DNA of 44,072 bases from Moraxellaceae bacterium. Lineage in GTDB: Bacteria; Pseudomonadota; Gammaproteobacteria; Pseudomonadales; Moraxellaceae. Where the stretch lies: contig JANYEL010000180.1 in NCBI GenBank assembly GCA_025363155.1, forward strand, positions 1-44,072. The letters are read 5' to 3'. Positions within the stretch are counted from its first letter, which is position 1; the number at the start of each line of letters is the position of its first letter. The translations under genes were made by a program, and so were the position numbers. Shown here one piece after another: positions 24,446 through 32,620 of the stretch. Below the pieces are notes generated by a model, which was given only the letters and a program-made list of their open reading frames with translations, made no database searches and was not told the origin of the DNA.

Positions 24446-27255
24446 TAAAACGCTCCTTTGCGGTACTGATCTGAGTTGCCATCAGGTCGAATATATTGAG
24501 TGCCTGCTTTTACATTAGGCGTTCCTGAATTAAATGCAGAGATCCCTACAGGGGTGATCTGTCTCGCAACTGTCGGAATAACGCGACGCGTCACCTTCAT
24601 GCGGTCTCTAAATGCTTCTAGCTGATACTCACATCTAAAAGAATCAAATCCTTCCGCACCAATGCCGCGAACACGATTAGAGATCCATGTAAGCCCAAAA
24701 TGACTCATATCTGAACCATTAGCGACAATTGGAACTCGTGGACCGATGCGCAAACCCTGCCACATATAAGGCGTATCACCGTTTAGACTCTCACCCATCA
24801 CCATGGAGTTATGACCAATCGGCTTAATGGTGCGGTCACGCGTTTCAATGAGCGCATTGCCAGCAATAAATAAATCAAGACCGCTCATGTATAAGGATTG
24901 AGGCCCTAGATATGGCGAAAAACCTACCTCACTCTGACCAAAATCCATTGAATCAACGCTTTCAAACTGTTCTAGCGTTTCATTGCCAGGTATTTCAATC
25001 CAGCCCAAACGTAAACTTCGGATGCCTGAAGGCTCAATGTATCTTCGTTTTAATTCCAGTGAAGATTGTCCGTAACTTGACCCATTGATGCTAGTTGGTC
25101 GAATGAATCGAGCACCTGTTCCTGAAATGGTGGCTACGCCAAAAACCTCCCCAGCGCTTCGAGAACCACCACCACTATTTACATAATGTAGTTCACCGAT
25201 AGCAGGATTGTTTGATTGCGCCTGTTCTGGAGCTTCCATCACCGCCCAGATTGTATTTGGAGATAATCGAGCTTTAGTTGGCGTTGAATCCTCGGCCCAG
25301 CCTTTCACGCCGATAGTTCTAATCTTTAGCGATAACGAAGGTTTCCCGACTAATAACTCTTGATAGCCAGGTTCAACACGAATGGAGTTAGCTGTAATTG
25401 ATAATGTGCCGAACTTGGTAAAAGCAGATTGCTGACTAACATACAATACTTGTTGATTGATCGATGGCTTTCCAAATCGTGAAAGCATATCTTCAGGAAA
25501 ACCAAAGACATCAATTCGCTGCGAAGCGTATGGCGGAGTAAAAATATTGGCGATTATTAACTTATCACCCACCACACCTGCATTAAACCCCTTAAGAAAT
25601 CTAATGCGATCTCGATAGGCGGTCTCTGCACTACCAAAAATTTGCGTTGATGAGCCTTTTGCCACTAAAGGTCGCCACTGCAACCTTACTTTTGATGTAC
25701 CAAAATCTGCACTGTTATGCCCAAACAGGTGAATTTCAGGGGTGTTATTTTTTACAGCAGGTGATCCAAGGTGGTTTTTAAGTGTCCATCTTGGCGTGAT
25801 GATATTTTTGTGGATTGTGAGTGACGGTGCGCCAAATCGAGACAAGTCATGTCCAATGCCATCAATATAACGTCTGTAGAGCTTAATAACAGGTAGTTTG
25901 ATTGAAGGTGGCGTAATGGTATATCTGCTTTCAAATGAGATATTACGAACGCGATAAGCAATCAACGGTTGACCGAATGCGGATGCGTTAAACCCACCAA
26001 TATGATCGAAGTAACGCCGAGTCTTAACGATATTTGTCACGCCAAACGCTGACAACATGGATCCTTTGGCGTTAATGACTCGTGCATTGTTGTAAACGAT
26101 AGACCAGCTTGCAATGTAATGTGGTTCGATGCCTTGTAACTGTAGATTTCGGACACGATGAGAAACCATGCCAGCTTTATAGTAAGGCGGATCAGTTGGC
26201 GAAGTAATACCTAATGGCGCGATCAAACGCGCATTATTAGTGATACTTGGTTCGGAGACTTTTGAGGCGTTTTGACCAAAAGTGGTGACTACACGATTAC
26301 GATTTTCGATCTTCTGCCATTTCGACCAAGGCGGCGGATATAGCCCACTGTCTTCTTGGTAGTACATCATGATGTATTGTCGTAGGTTGTATGCTTTAGC
26401 CCGACCCCAACGGTCTGCCGACTGCTGGCCTCCTGTAAAGAAACCTTTAGCAGAAATAACACTAAGGCGGTTTTTAATGTTTGCTTGGCCAATCGCGCCA
26501 CTAAAACCATTTAGATAAACAGCCTGTATTTCTGGAATGATCCGCGTGCCGAATAGTGTGGCATCGAAACCTATCGCACCAATTACTCTCGGTCGCCCAA
26601 TACTAGGAATAGATACTGCGCTGGTATTAACGCCAGAAGGACTGATTGATCTTACATAAAACTCGACAGAAGGAGTGCCGTAAGCATCTGAAGAATTGCC
26701 AGACTGGTATAAAACCCTTCTGTAGTGACTAATCGTACTCATTCCAAAAGACTTAGAATCAATACCAGATAAATTTACATAAGAATTTTTATTTATTACT
26801 GATAAATCATCGCCAAAGACTAGAGTTGAACCACCAAGACCTGCAAATATCTGCCTAGCAGTGTTTTCAATGTCGTGCGTGCTGTGCTGTGTTGCTTCCC
26901 AGCCAATAGCACCAATAACTCTTGCTTTGTTTTCTAATGTCGTTAGACCATCACGAAAACCAACCACACTCGCAGCATAGATGTACTGAGTCTGGTTTTG
27001 AATCCTTGTTACACCAAACTGATTAGTCGAAAATCCAGTTAATAAAAGATAATTGTCTTTATTATTTATAGACACACCGCCAAACGCAGACGAATCAAAA
27101 CCATCTAACGCTAAGTAAGTCGTATTGTCAGCGACCGCTACTGGATCAAATAAAAAATGTAAATCGTAAGGTGCGGTCAATGCACTATTTGACAGTGAAT
27201 CGCCAATTAGAAATGTTATAGAGTAAGGTTTATTGTGTTCAAAGGTGTCAGACAT
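24445..27255 (-). CDS. Tail protein of about twenty degenerate ~40-residue repeats
   Basis: The protein has 936 residues with AGGA eight bases before ATG 27255. Almost its whole length is a degenerate repeat of the form R-x-I-x-x-x-GF-x(4)-FG-x-P-x-I-x-N/K, seen in LDGFDSSAFGGVSINNK, GFSTNQFGVTRIQN, GIDSKSFGMSTI, GFDATLFGTRIIP, GHDLSRFGAPSL, GHNSADFGTSKV and many others. Each unit probably adds two or three strands to a long beta-structure. The order after the lectin-like and small structural genes fits a tail fibre, sheath-like sleeve or host-contact protein. No catalytic motif appears. Repeat number is by eye. Confidence 0.75.
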   Translation of the reverse strand: MSDTFEHNKPYSITFLIGDSLSNSALTAPYDLHFLFDPVAVADNTTYLALDGFDSSAFGGVSINNKDNYLLLTGFSTNQFGVTRIQNQTQYIYAASVVGFRDGLTTLENKARVIGAIGWEATQHSTHDIENTARQIFAGLGGSTLVFGDDLSVINKNSYVNLSGIDSKSFGMSTISHYRRVLYQSGNSSDAYGTPSVEFYVRSISPSGVNTSAVSIPSIGRPRVIGAIGFDATLFGTRIIPEIQAVYLNGFSGAIGQANIKNRLSVISAKGFFTGGQQSADRWGRAKAYNLRQYIMMYYQEDSGLYPPPWSKWQKIENRNRVVTTFGQNASKVSEPSITNNARLIAPLGITSPTDPPYYKAGMVSHRVRNLQLQGIEPHYIASWSIVYNNARVINAKGSMLSAFGVTNIVKTRRYFDHIGGFNASAFGQPLIAYRVRNISFESRYTITPPSIKLPVIKLYRRYIDGIGHDLSRFGAPSLTIHKNIITPRWTLKNHLGSPAVKNNTPEIHLFGHNSADFGTSKVRLQWRPLVAKGSSTQIFGSAETAYRDRIRFLKGFNAGVVGDKLIIANIFTPPYASQRIDVFGFPEDMLSRFGKPSINQQVLYVSQQSAFTKFGTLSITANSIRVEPGYQELLVGKPSLSLKIRTIGVKGWAEDSTPTKARLSPNTIWAVMEAPEQAQSNNPAIGELHYVNSGGGSRSAGEVFGVATISGTGARFIRPTSINGSSYGQSSLELKRRYIEPSGIRSLRLGWIEIPGNETLEQFESVDSMDFGQSEVGFSPYLGPQSLYMSGLDLFIAGNALIETRDRTIKPIGHNSMVMGESLNGDTPYMWQGLRIGPRVPIVANGSDMSHFGLTWISNRVRGIGAEGFDSFRCEYQLEAFRDRMKVTRRVIPTVARQITPVGISAFNSGTPNVKAGTQYIRPDGNSDQYRKGAF
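24538..24558 (-). promoter_or_regulatory. Late-unit element, copy 3 (inside a coding region)
   Basis: CCCCTGTAGGG (24554-24544, minus strand) lies inside the 3' end of the repeat-rich tail gene and 99 bases before the start of the propeller-like gene. It may be a weak internal start for the distal tail genes, or a chance match: the encoded residues TPVGI fit the protein. Confidence 0.3.
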
Positions 27256-27258
27256 GCA

Positions 27259-28113
27259 CTAAATCCTCGGCGTTGTACTACCATCACCTAACGTCTGAAA
27301 CAATATTTGTAGATTTGTGAAAGTTCCATCTAAATCACGACTATGGTCAGCACTACCGTCAATATTAAATTCAGAGCCGATAGTCAAGTAGCTGCTCGTC
27401 TCTACGGTATAATTTGCACTTTGATTGTATGTTGAACCTATTTTTGTACCGTCCTTATAGCAAGTCCACGCCATTGTTTTGCGCTCAAAAGATACCTCAT
27501 GCTCTGTATCCGCGACCCAAAATGCTGGGATGCTCATGTTAATTACAGCGCCACCAGTATCCCAAGCAAAAAGAACAATTGAGCCGTCAGCATTGGCGTA
27601 AGTAGCCCAATTTCTTGCTCCTGACGTGTCTCTGCGTGTCGTGACCAATACGCGACGATCAGAACCGAATGTTGCTGTTTTAAATTTAAAGCGGATAACT
27701 ACATCTTCACTATTAGAAAAATGAAAATCTGCATTGTATGGCGTATCAATGCGTTGACCACTTACGCGAACCAGTGTTAACGCACCAGAAACGACACTTG
27801 CACCACCGTAAGCAGTCCAAGTTTTACCAGTGTTGTCGGTTAAATCAGTTGTTAGCGGCAACCAAACACCCACGTACTTCGCATTAATCTCATTGCTTAC
27901 GAATGAATCAGATGAACGGTTCACTCTAATTTTATAATAATAATTTATGCCTGCAGCAATAGATGTATCGACGTAATACATCTTGGTAATACCTGTGGCA
28001 ATAGGGCTTGGCAGGTCTGCATCAGCTACACTTGCCATGCTCGTAGTTGATCTAATAATGTCGAAAGTATCGAAGTTGCCGAATTGCGCAAACTCAAGCC
28101 GAATGCCAGCCAT
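27259..28113 (-). CDS. Virion protein with Fn3-like and LamG/concanavalin-like domains
   Basis: The protein has 284 residues. ATG 28113 is preferred to GTG 28119 because GGTGGG sits five bases before it. Residues about 5-75 look like a fibronectin-III-type sandwich (YYVDTSIAAGINYYYKIRVNRS, SFVSNEINA). Residues about 80-284 look like a LamG/concanavalin-A-type jelly roll: LPLTTDLTDNTGKTW, DVVIRFKFKTATFG, RDTSGARNWATYANADGSI, then a closing DLDGTFTNLQIL. Such domains bind sugars or proteins on the host surface, so this may be a receptor-binding or decoration protein. It overlaps or abuts the upstream 99-residue gene. Family calls are by pattern, not alignment. Confidence 0.75.
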   Translation of the reverse strand: MAGIRLEFAQFGNFDTFDIIRSTTSMASVADADLPSPIATGITKMYYVDTSIAAGINYYYKIRVNRSSDSFVSNEINAKYVGVWLPLTTDLTDNTGKTWTAYGGASVVSGALTLVRVSGQRIDTPYNADFHFSNSEDVVIRFKFKTATFGSDRRVLVTTRRDTSGARNWATYANADGSIVLFAWDTGGAVINMSIPAFWVADTEHEVSFERKTMAWTCYKDGTKIGSTYNQSANYTVETSSYLTIGSEFNIDGSADHSRDLDGTFTNLQILFQTLGDGSTTPRI

Positions 28114-28115
28114 TA

Positions 28116-28415
28116 TCACCCACCAATCAATTCGCCAAAAGGCGTTTCATTCTTCCAATATCCCTTTGCTGAATGCCACTGACAATATTCATCGTAAACA
28201 GACTGCTCGCCTTGAGTTGCTACCTTGTCCGCCAGATAAGTACCTACCCATGTGTCAACTTCGCTTGGAGCTTGACCACTTTTCTCGGCCGCAAACATCT
28301 GAAACGCTGGCAGACGAGCGATATATTTCCAATTCATTTGAATTGGTGTACTTAGCCCTTGCTTAGCTGATGCAATCCCTTGCACTCCGACACCCTGCGT
28401 TGGCGGCTTTTCCAT
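28116..28415 (-). CDS. Small tail-operon protein, unknown
   Basis: The protein has 99 residues. I choose ATG 28415 (MEKPPTQG) since GGAG lies seven bases ahead; an ATG four codons earlier has no ribosome site. It is soluble, with a Trp- and Tyr-rich helical C-terminal half (VDTWVGTYLADKV, SVYDEYCQWHSAKGYW). Its size and place, between a structural protein and the lectin-like gene, suggest a tail chaperone or minor structural part. No family is recognised. Confidence 0.65.
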   Translation of the reverse strand: MEKPPTQGVGVQGIASAKQGLSTPIQMNWKYIARLPAFQMFAAEKSGQAPSEVDTWVGTYLADKVATQGEQSVYDEYCQWHSAKGYWKNETPFGELIGG

Positions 28416-28434
28416 AACAAACTCCATTAGTTAA

Positions 28435-28842
28435 TTAAACTTTGAAGATTTTGTTGGTGCCATTATCCCAAGTCACAATGATGTCGCCACCATTCGGCGT
28501 AATTGGTAGACCTGTCGCTGTATCAATGTACGCAATCAGTGGACTTGTTGACTCAGTACCAGTATCGACATAAATCACAATCGCTTCGATTGATGCGCCC
28601 GAAACTGAGGTAAAAGTAATGTCTGCAGCATCTGCCGCGCCACCTGTAGTTGCTTTACTGGTAAGTGTGACAGGCCCAGCGATACGCGCTGACCCACTAA
28701 TATCGGACAAGTATTGATGTGCCGCGAGATTGGGTGTGTACGCGCCAGTATCAACAAGAATGACCTTAACTGTGTCAGTCATCCAATTGATCTGGGCTTC
28801 AAGAAACCGCTGACGTGCATAGTCAAAAAGGTTGTTCGCCAT
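28435..28842 (-). CDS. Small beta-rich tail structural protein
   Basis: The protein has 135 residues, AAGGAG well placed before ATG 28842. It opens with a helix (NLFDYARQRFLEAQINW) followed by beta segments VKVILVDTGAYTP, ARIAGPVTLTSKAT, DITFTSVSGASIEAIVIYVD and PNGGDIIVTWDNGTNKIFKV. This 'VKVILVDTGAY ... ITWDNGTNKIFK' arrangement is common in small phage virion proteins of unknown precise role. It is the first gene of the tail unit, 73 bases after a late-unit element. Confidence 0.75.
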   Translation of the reverse strand: MANNLFDYARQRFLEAQINWMTDTVKVILVDTGAYTPNLAAHQYLSDISGSARIAGPVTLTSKATTGGAADAADITFTSVSGASIEAIVIYVDTGTESTSPLIAYIDTATGLPITPNGGDIIVTWDNGTNKIFKV

Positions 28843-28908
28843 GAGGGTGCTCCTTACAACTGGCTATATGATTTAACGTAGCCAAGTGTGTGATGAGACC
28901 TTGTAATC

Positions 28909-28930
28909 TCATAGACTTACAGGGGTGGTG
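28909..28930 (-). promoter_or_regulatory. Late-unit element, copy 4 (CCCCTGTAAGT)
   Basis: The core on the minus strand is CCCCTGTAAGT (28925-28915), preceded by ACACCA as in copy 5. It lies between a terminator (28991-29014) and the first gene of the tail unit (start 28842). The GGG of the other copies is AGT here. Confidence 0.45.
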
Positions 28931-28990
28931 TCTATTACACAGGGAAAAGGTTTTATAAGTTCCAGTCACCCAACCTGTTATCCGACATTA

Positions 28991-29014
28991 GAAAACCCAC
29001 ATAAAGTGGGTCTT
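28991..29014 (-). terminator. Intrinsic terminator of the head unit
   Basis: ACCCAC (28995-29000) and GTGGGT (29006-29011) form a six-pair stem. On the minus strand it is followed by a TTTT run. It ends the unit holding scaffold to fibre-like genes. Confidence 0.8.
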
Positions 29015-29028
29015 ACAATTTGTTTAAC

Positions 29029-29592
29029 TTATGATCCATAAGCCTCAGCAGTACACAGCTGCACATTGATAGCATCCGCTGCGCCTGTTGTCGCACAAAT
29101 ACCAATCTTGGTGACTGTTGTCGTATCGAATGCCGCAGACACTGTTGTTGCTACCACATTCGGAATAGTCGCATGACCCGTTGCTGCCAAATTATGTGCA
29201 AGATGAAAGTTTCCAACAGCGATCCCAGATGCGCCAATACTCCGCACAACAAAAACAATGCGAATCTTAGCCTCATCTACAACAGCAGTCCCTGCGGGCT
29301 TTGTAAATGATACCCGTGCAACATCACCTGTCGTCCCGAGTGTGCCTATCGCAATGTCAAACGTGCTCGCAGCAATACCAGCGGCCGTTTTAGTCAACGT
29401 AATATCCCACTCAGCACGAAAGCCGACGTTTAAACCAGCGGCTGGCAATGTCAAACCTGACCCCGCGATATATGTACGCGTCGCTGCGGTTAATGTTTGT
29501 GCGGCGTTTGATACCGCCGTATAACGATTACCGCCCAGTTGCGCTTGAGTCACAATATCTGCGCTATTGGTTTTTGTTCCGACGTGCTTCAT
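29029..29592 (-). CDS. Ala/Thr-rich structural protein, probable fibre part
   Basis: The protein has 187 residues. ATG 29592 (MKHVGTKTN) overlaps the upstream stop as TAATG. The sequence is Ala/Thr/Val-rich beta structure: ADIVTQAQLGGNRYTA at the start resembles linker segments of phage fibre proteins, followed by TLTAATRTYIAGSGLTLPA, FRAEWDITLTKT and RIRIV-type strands (KIRIVFVVRSIG). The last gene of the head-side unit, it ends in a terminator. A role with the preceding fibre-like protein is likely; no enzyme motif is seen. Confidence 0.7.
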   Translation of the reverse strand: MKHVGTKTNSADIVTQAQLGGNRYTAVSNAAQTLTAATRTYIAGSGLTLPAAGLNVGFRAEWDITLTKTAAGIAASTFDIAIGTLGTTGDVARVSFTKPAGTAVVDEAKIRIVFVVRSIGASGIAVGNFHLAHNLAATGHATIPNVVATTVSAAFDTTTVTKIGICATTGAADAINVQLCTAEAYGS

Positions 29593-30314
29593 TACGCAAC
29601 AACCATGACACGATATTGTCCCGTTGTTGGGGCTGTACCGAATGTCAACTGCACAATATTCACGCCATTCGCAACCCAATCACAAATAACGCCAGTCCGC
29701 GTTGTAGTGTCATAGACACTCACAACGATGTCTTGCGAATTAAGATTGTGTGTAAATGTAATGGTAGTCGCTGACCCGTCTCCGATGGTCGCGATTGATT
29801 TACGCGCAGTCACTGACGTATCAATAGCAATAACGCCGCCGCCAATAATGATGCCCGTCCCTTGCGTGTAGCTTGTTCCAGCATTGGTTTGGATAAAGAG
29901 TAATGCGGTTGTGGCAATTGTAATCGGGGCATCAGTTGTCATCACCCAGACCGTATTACCCAGTGCTGATCCTTCAGACACAAAACAAGACGCGCCTAGC
30001 ACCTCTGTACTCGCATCAAAATCAGTTGAACGAGTCCACGAACCAGACGCGGCAACATAAACCCCATTCTGCGAGCCTGTTGTTTGCGCTTTGACAAGTA
30101 CACGATCACCAGCGACAACGGCTACACCGTCAATCGTCTGTGCGCCACTTAATGTAATGTTAGCAATGGTTGCAGCGCGAACAGGCTCTTTCCATTTATA
30201 GCCTTGGGCAAGCGAATCCGCGTAAGCTTTAGTGACCGCATCTTGCGCAAGGACAGGATCTTTGAGATTAATAACAGCAAAACCATTCGCATCAAACGTG
30301 TTTGTAACTTTCAT
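29592..30314 (-). CDS. Tail-fibre-like protein
   Basis: The protein has 240 residues with AAAGGA before ATG 30314. The N-terminus (FDANGFAVINLKDPVLAQDAVTKAYADSLAQG) is a pattern widely found in phage fibre and appendage proteins. A central module, RVLVKAQTTGSQNGVYVAASGSWTRSTDFDAS, is the familiar 'NGVYV..GAWTRA.D' fibre module. The last 75 residues are a small beta domain (TITFTHNLNSQDIVVSVYD) similar in pattern to the C-terminus of the collagen-like neighbour (WTVAHNLNKHPSLTVTD), so the two may share an attachment module. Confidence 0.8.
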   Translation of the reverse strand: MKVTNTFDANGFAVINLKDPVLAQDAVTKAYADSLAQGYKWKEPVRAATIANITLSGAQTIDGVAVVAGDRVLVKAQTTGSQNGVYVAASGSWTRSTDFDASTEVLGASCFVSEGSALGNTVWVMTTDAPITIATTALLFIQTNAGTSYTQGTGIIIGGGVIAIDTSVTARKSIATIGDGSATTITFTHNLNSQDIVVSVYDTTTRTGVICDWVANGVNIVQLTFGTAPTTGQYRVMVVA

Positions 30315-30337
30315 GATTATTCCTTTAGTTTAAAAAA

Positions 30338-30715
30338 TTAATTGCAATAAACAGTGCCAATTAATGGCATACCGTGCTTAATTTGTACGATGTTTTGATC
30401 AACGTAAGTAATGTCACTAACCATCACATTGCCTAAATTGTCTGTGACAGTTAATGATGGGTGTTTATTCAGATTATGTGCCACCGTCCAAATTAACATT
30501 GGTGATACTTGCTGATACTCAAAATATGCACCTTTATCACCTTTATCACCTTTATCACCTTTATCACCTTTATCACCTTTATCACCTTTAATTCCTATAG
30601 GCCCCTGAACACCTTCGGTAATTAGCTCAATAATTTCTTCTGTTGTTTCAATAACAATTTCTTCTGTTATTTCAATGATAGTTTCATTACCATCACTAAT
30701 GATCTCAGTTGTCAT
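30338..30715 (-). CDS. Collagen-like virion protein
   Basis: The protein has 125 residues; its ATG overlaps the end of the upstream gene by 11 bases. Residues about 10-36 are Glu/Ile-rich (EITEEIVIETTEEIIELI), a possible beta or coiled segment. Then GPIGIK and six GDK triplets make a short Gly-X-Y collagen-like trimeric rod. The C-terminal domain (about 66-125) contains WTVAHNLNKHPSLTVTDNLG and a closing GMPLIGTVYCN, like the head of the next protein. Such proteins form short trimeric stalks on heads or tails. Triplet number may vary among relatives because the DNA is a perfect 9-bp tandem repeat. Confidence 0.8.
   Translation of the reverse strand: MTTEIISDGNETIIEITEEIVIETTEEIIELITEGVQGPIGIKGDKGDKGDKGDKGDKGDKGAYFEYQQVSPMLIWTVAHNLNKHPSLTVTDNLGNVMVSDITYVDQNIVQIKHGMPLIGTVYCN
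30531..30590 (-). repeat. 9-bp tandem repeat encoding Gly-Asp-Lys
   Basis: CCTTTATCA is repeated six times without error from 30531 to 30584, then partly. Each unit encodes one Gly-Asp-Lys triplet. Copy number change would lengthen or shorten the rod by whole triplets and keep the frame. Confidence 0.95.
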
Positions 30716-31058
30716 TGCGTGTCACCTCACGCGATACAGTTGATATTCCTTGGAGCATCCGCCAAACATCACCATTCGGCGCAACTAATTCATAGTCGTA
30801 CACAGCATCTTCAAAATTAAGACCTGCGGTAAACTCAGGATTGAGATCAATACCAAACCATTCTTTATTTTCAATAAAGAGTTTGCCGTTCTGTGTAGTT
30901 AGGTCAGCTAATACCATATCCGAATCAACATCAGGACGTATCTGCATCCGTGCTGTGTAGCCCGTCAGGTCTACAATTACGCCGCCTGATCGCCACCTCC
31001 AACGCTTGCGAAATGTGGCACCCTGTTCAATCTTTAGTTTTAACTTAACGGCAGTCAT
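30705..31058 (-). CDS. Small neck/tail structural protein
   Basis: The protein has 117 residues, with AAGGAG before ATG 31058. It starts with a basic strand (VKLKLKIEQGATFRKRWRWRSG) then VDLTGYTARMQIRPD, a pattern I know from small phage structural proteins next to the head-tail adaptor, followed by beta strands that close with YDYELVAPNGDVWRMLQG. It is probably a beta-sandwich. Position right after the adaptor gene suggests a connector or tail-associated role. No finer call is supported. Confidence 0.7.
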   Translation of the reverse strand: MTAVKLKLKIEQGATFRKRWRWRSGGVIVDLTGYTARMQIRPDVDSDMVLADLTTQNGKLFIENKEWFGIDLNPEFTAGLNFEDAVYDYELVAPNGDVWRMLQGISTVSREVTRNDN

Positions 31059-31067
31059 GTGTGCTCC

Positions 31068-31736
31068 TTATATCCAGAATGCTTTGACGTTCTGAGGAGT
31101 GTCCTCGCGTGTAATACGGCGTAAATCAACATCAGGCCGCGCACCGAAATACAGTGTGAATGCACTTTCTGCCTTCGATGCCCGGTTCGGATCAAATCCT
31201 TCGGTATCAGGAATACTGAATGCTTTATGCAATACCCATTGAATCAAATGTTGATGATGTGCCTCATTAATCTCAGGCTCGTCATCGCCGACTTCAAGCG
31301 GTGTTTTTGGTAGACGATAACCTTCAACCATGAGAACACCATCGCTCAAAGGCTTAGGCACGACGCGTAAACCTTTATCGCCTTGAATCGCGTACTTAGG
31401 TACGCCTTCTAATTGTCGCCAATTTGGAATTGAATGATTCAAATAATCCTGAGATACCAGACAAACGATTGATACGTGAGTCTGGCCTGTTGCTTGATAA
31501 GCCAGATAGTCCAGCTCATACATCGTTTTATGCAGATTACATACAGTCTGACCTGTCGAAAGACTGATACGGCACATGCTTGGGTTTGCGCTCTCATGGA
31601 TCAAACGGCCACGAATGACAGCTTCAATGATTGCGTCATTAAACCAAGCGATAACTTCCTTATCTTCCCAGAAATAAGGTTGCGCCTTATCGTTCGCATC
31701 CGTGCGAAATCTATCGATCAAGTCAGATAGGATCAT
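31068..31736 (-). CDS. Head-tail adaptor-like protein
   Basis: The protein has 222 residues; its ATG overlaps the upstream stop as ATGA. It opens with SDLIDRFRTDANDKAQPYFWEDKEVIAWFNDAI, a helical start shared by P22 gp4-like and DUF6682-type adaptors that dock below the portal. The middle is beta-rich with LRVVPKPLSDGVLMVEGYRLPK, and the end helical (INEAHHQHLIQWVLHKAFS, SKAESAFTLYFGARPDVDLR). Gene order portal, scaffold, capsid, then adaptor fits. Confidence in the family is good, the exact subfamily less so. Confidence 0.75.
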   Translation of the reverse strand: MILSDLIDRFRTDANDKAQPYFWEDKEVIAWFNDAIIEAVIRGRLIHESANPSMCRISLSTGQTVCNLHKTMYELDYLAYQATGQTHVSIVCLVSQDYLNHSIPNWRQLEGVPKYAIQGDKGLRVVPKPLSDGVLMVEGYRLPKTPLEVGDDEPEINEAHHQHLIQWVLHKAFSIPDTEGFDPNRASKAESAFTLYFGARPDVDLRRITREDTPQNVKAFWI

Positions 31737-32551
31737 GACAAGCCTGCTGTAGCAATATAACCTGACAATTCAGCACGCATATTCTCAACAGACTTGCTCT
31801 TGTTGATATTGATGCCGTAATGCTTCATGCCGTACTCTTTCACAGCTTCTTTGTCCATCGAATTAACTAAGTCGATCACATCAAGTTCTTGACGTTGTTC
31901 TTCCAGTTTTGCTTGATGGCGCTCAGTATCGCTAATGAGTTGACTTGTTTCGTCTGCTTCAGCCACTGTTGGTGTGAGAACTTGCTCAGAACGTGCAAAC
32001 AAGTCGATATGACGAAGTAGTTTCGACGCTAAAGCGTTCGGCACATTGCGCACTTGACCAGTAGTGAACTCAAGACCTGAGTGATAGACATGATCCGTCC
32101 ACTTTTCATGACTACCGATGTATTCCACTGGTACGGTGTTCAATGGTGTTGGCATATTAGACGCGACAATCGTCGGTGATGCTGCTTTGACGAGCTCATC
32201 AGATGTTTCAATGTCTTTAAGCGCATGAACAACAGCACGGAACAAATAGTCTTTCGCTTTCTGCTCTACTGGGAGTTCAGCATAAGGCAGCACACAAGGA
32301 TGTTGTTTAAGGTCCGCATCTTTGGTTTCGCCATACACCCAACCTTCGGCGACCTTTTGAGCTAACCATGATTCGTGTGATTGTTCTGGTGTCGCATCGG
32401 GATTAGCAATGTGCATACCTACACCTGCTTCCGCGCTTTGTTTCTGCCAGTCTGGTGCATTTTCCCATGTAGGCTGTGATGTATCGCCCAGTGATGCACA
32501 GTAAGCGGCATTGATAGCGTGAGCGACCATTGCAATAGTGATCTGTTTCAT
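31733..32551 (-). CDS. RyR-domain protein with a C-terminal HeH/LEM-like helix pair
   Basis: The protein has 272 residues, AAGGA ten bases before ATG 32551. Residues about 1-115 match the prokaryotic RyR (ryanodine-receptor repeat) domain: IAMVAHAINAAYCASLGD, WENAPDWQKQSAEAGV, SHESWLAQKVAEGWVYGE, HPCVLPYAELP and KDYLFRAVVHAL. A middle region has FTTGQVRNVPNALASKLLRHIDLF. The C-terminus (about 228-272) has VKEYGMKHYGININKSKSVENMRAEL, a HeH/LEM/SAP-like helix pair. RyR domains are thought to bind a ligand or nucleotide; its job in a head operon is not established. It follows a terminator-like hairpin, so it may be expressed less than the capsid genes. Confidence 0.85.
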   Translation of the reverse strand: MKQITIAMVAHAINAAYCASLGDTSQPTWENAPDWQKQSAEAGVGMHIANPDATPEQSHESWLAQKVAEGWVYGETKDADLKQHPCVLPYAELPVEQKAKDYLFRAVVHALKDIETSDELVKAASPTIVASNMPTPLNTVPVEYIGSHEKWTDHVYHSGLEFTTGQVRNVPNALASKLLRHIDLFARSEQVLTPTVAEADETSQLISDTERHQAKLEEQRQELDVIDLVNSMDKEAVKEYGMKHYGININKSKSVENMRAELSGYIATAGLS

Positions 32552-32565
32552 TGTTGTTGTTCCTT

Positions 32566-32600
32566 AAAAAATGGGCAGACTAGATCGCTCTAGCCCACCC
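32566..32600 (-). terminator. Terminator or attenuator between decoration and RyR genes
   Basis: On the minus strand GGGC (32596-32593) and GCCC (32576-32573) close a stem with an inner perfect CTAGA-GCGA-TCTAG hairpin, then TTTTTT. No promoter-like element follows, so partial read-through is likely, giving high capsid and lower downstream expression. Confidence 0.75.
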
Positions 32601-32620
32601 TTTTTGATTGCAGCCTACGA

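Noticed and set aside
16976-30314. Diversity-generating retroelement acting on the tail genes, as in phage BPP-1
   Set aside because: No reverse transcriptase and no template/variable repeat pair is visible in this window.
30531-30590. Short tandem repeats as a CRISPR array
   Set aside because: The units are 9 bp without spacers and encode collagen-like triplets in frame.
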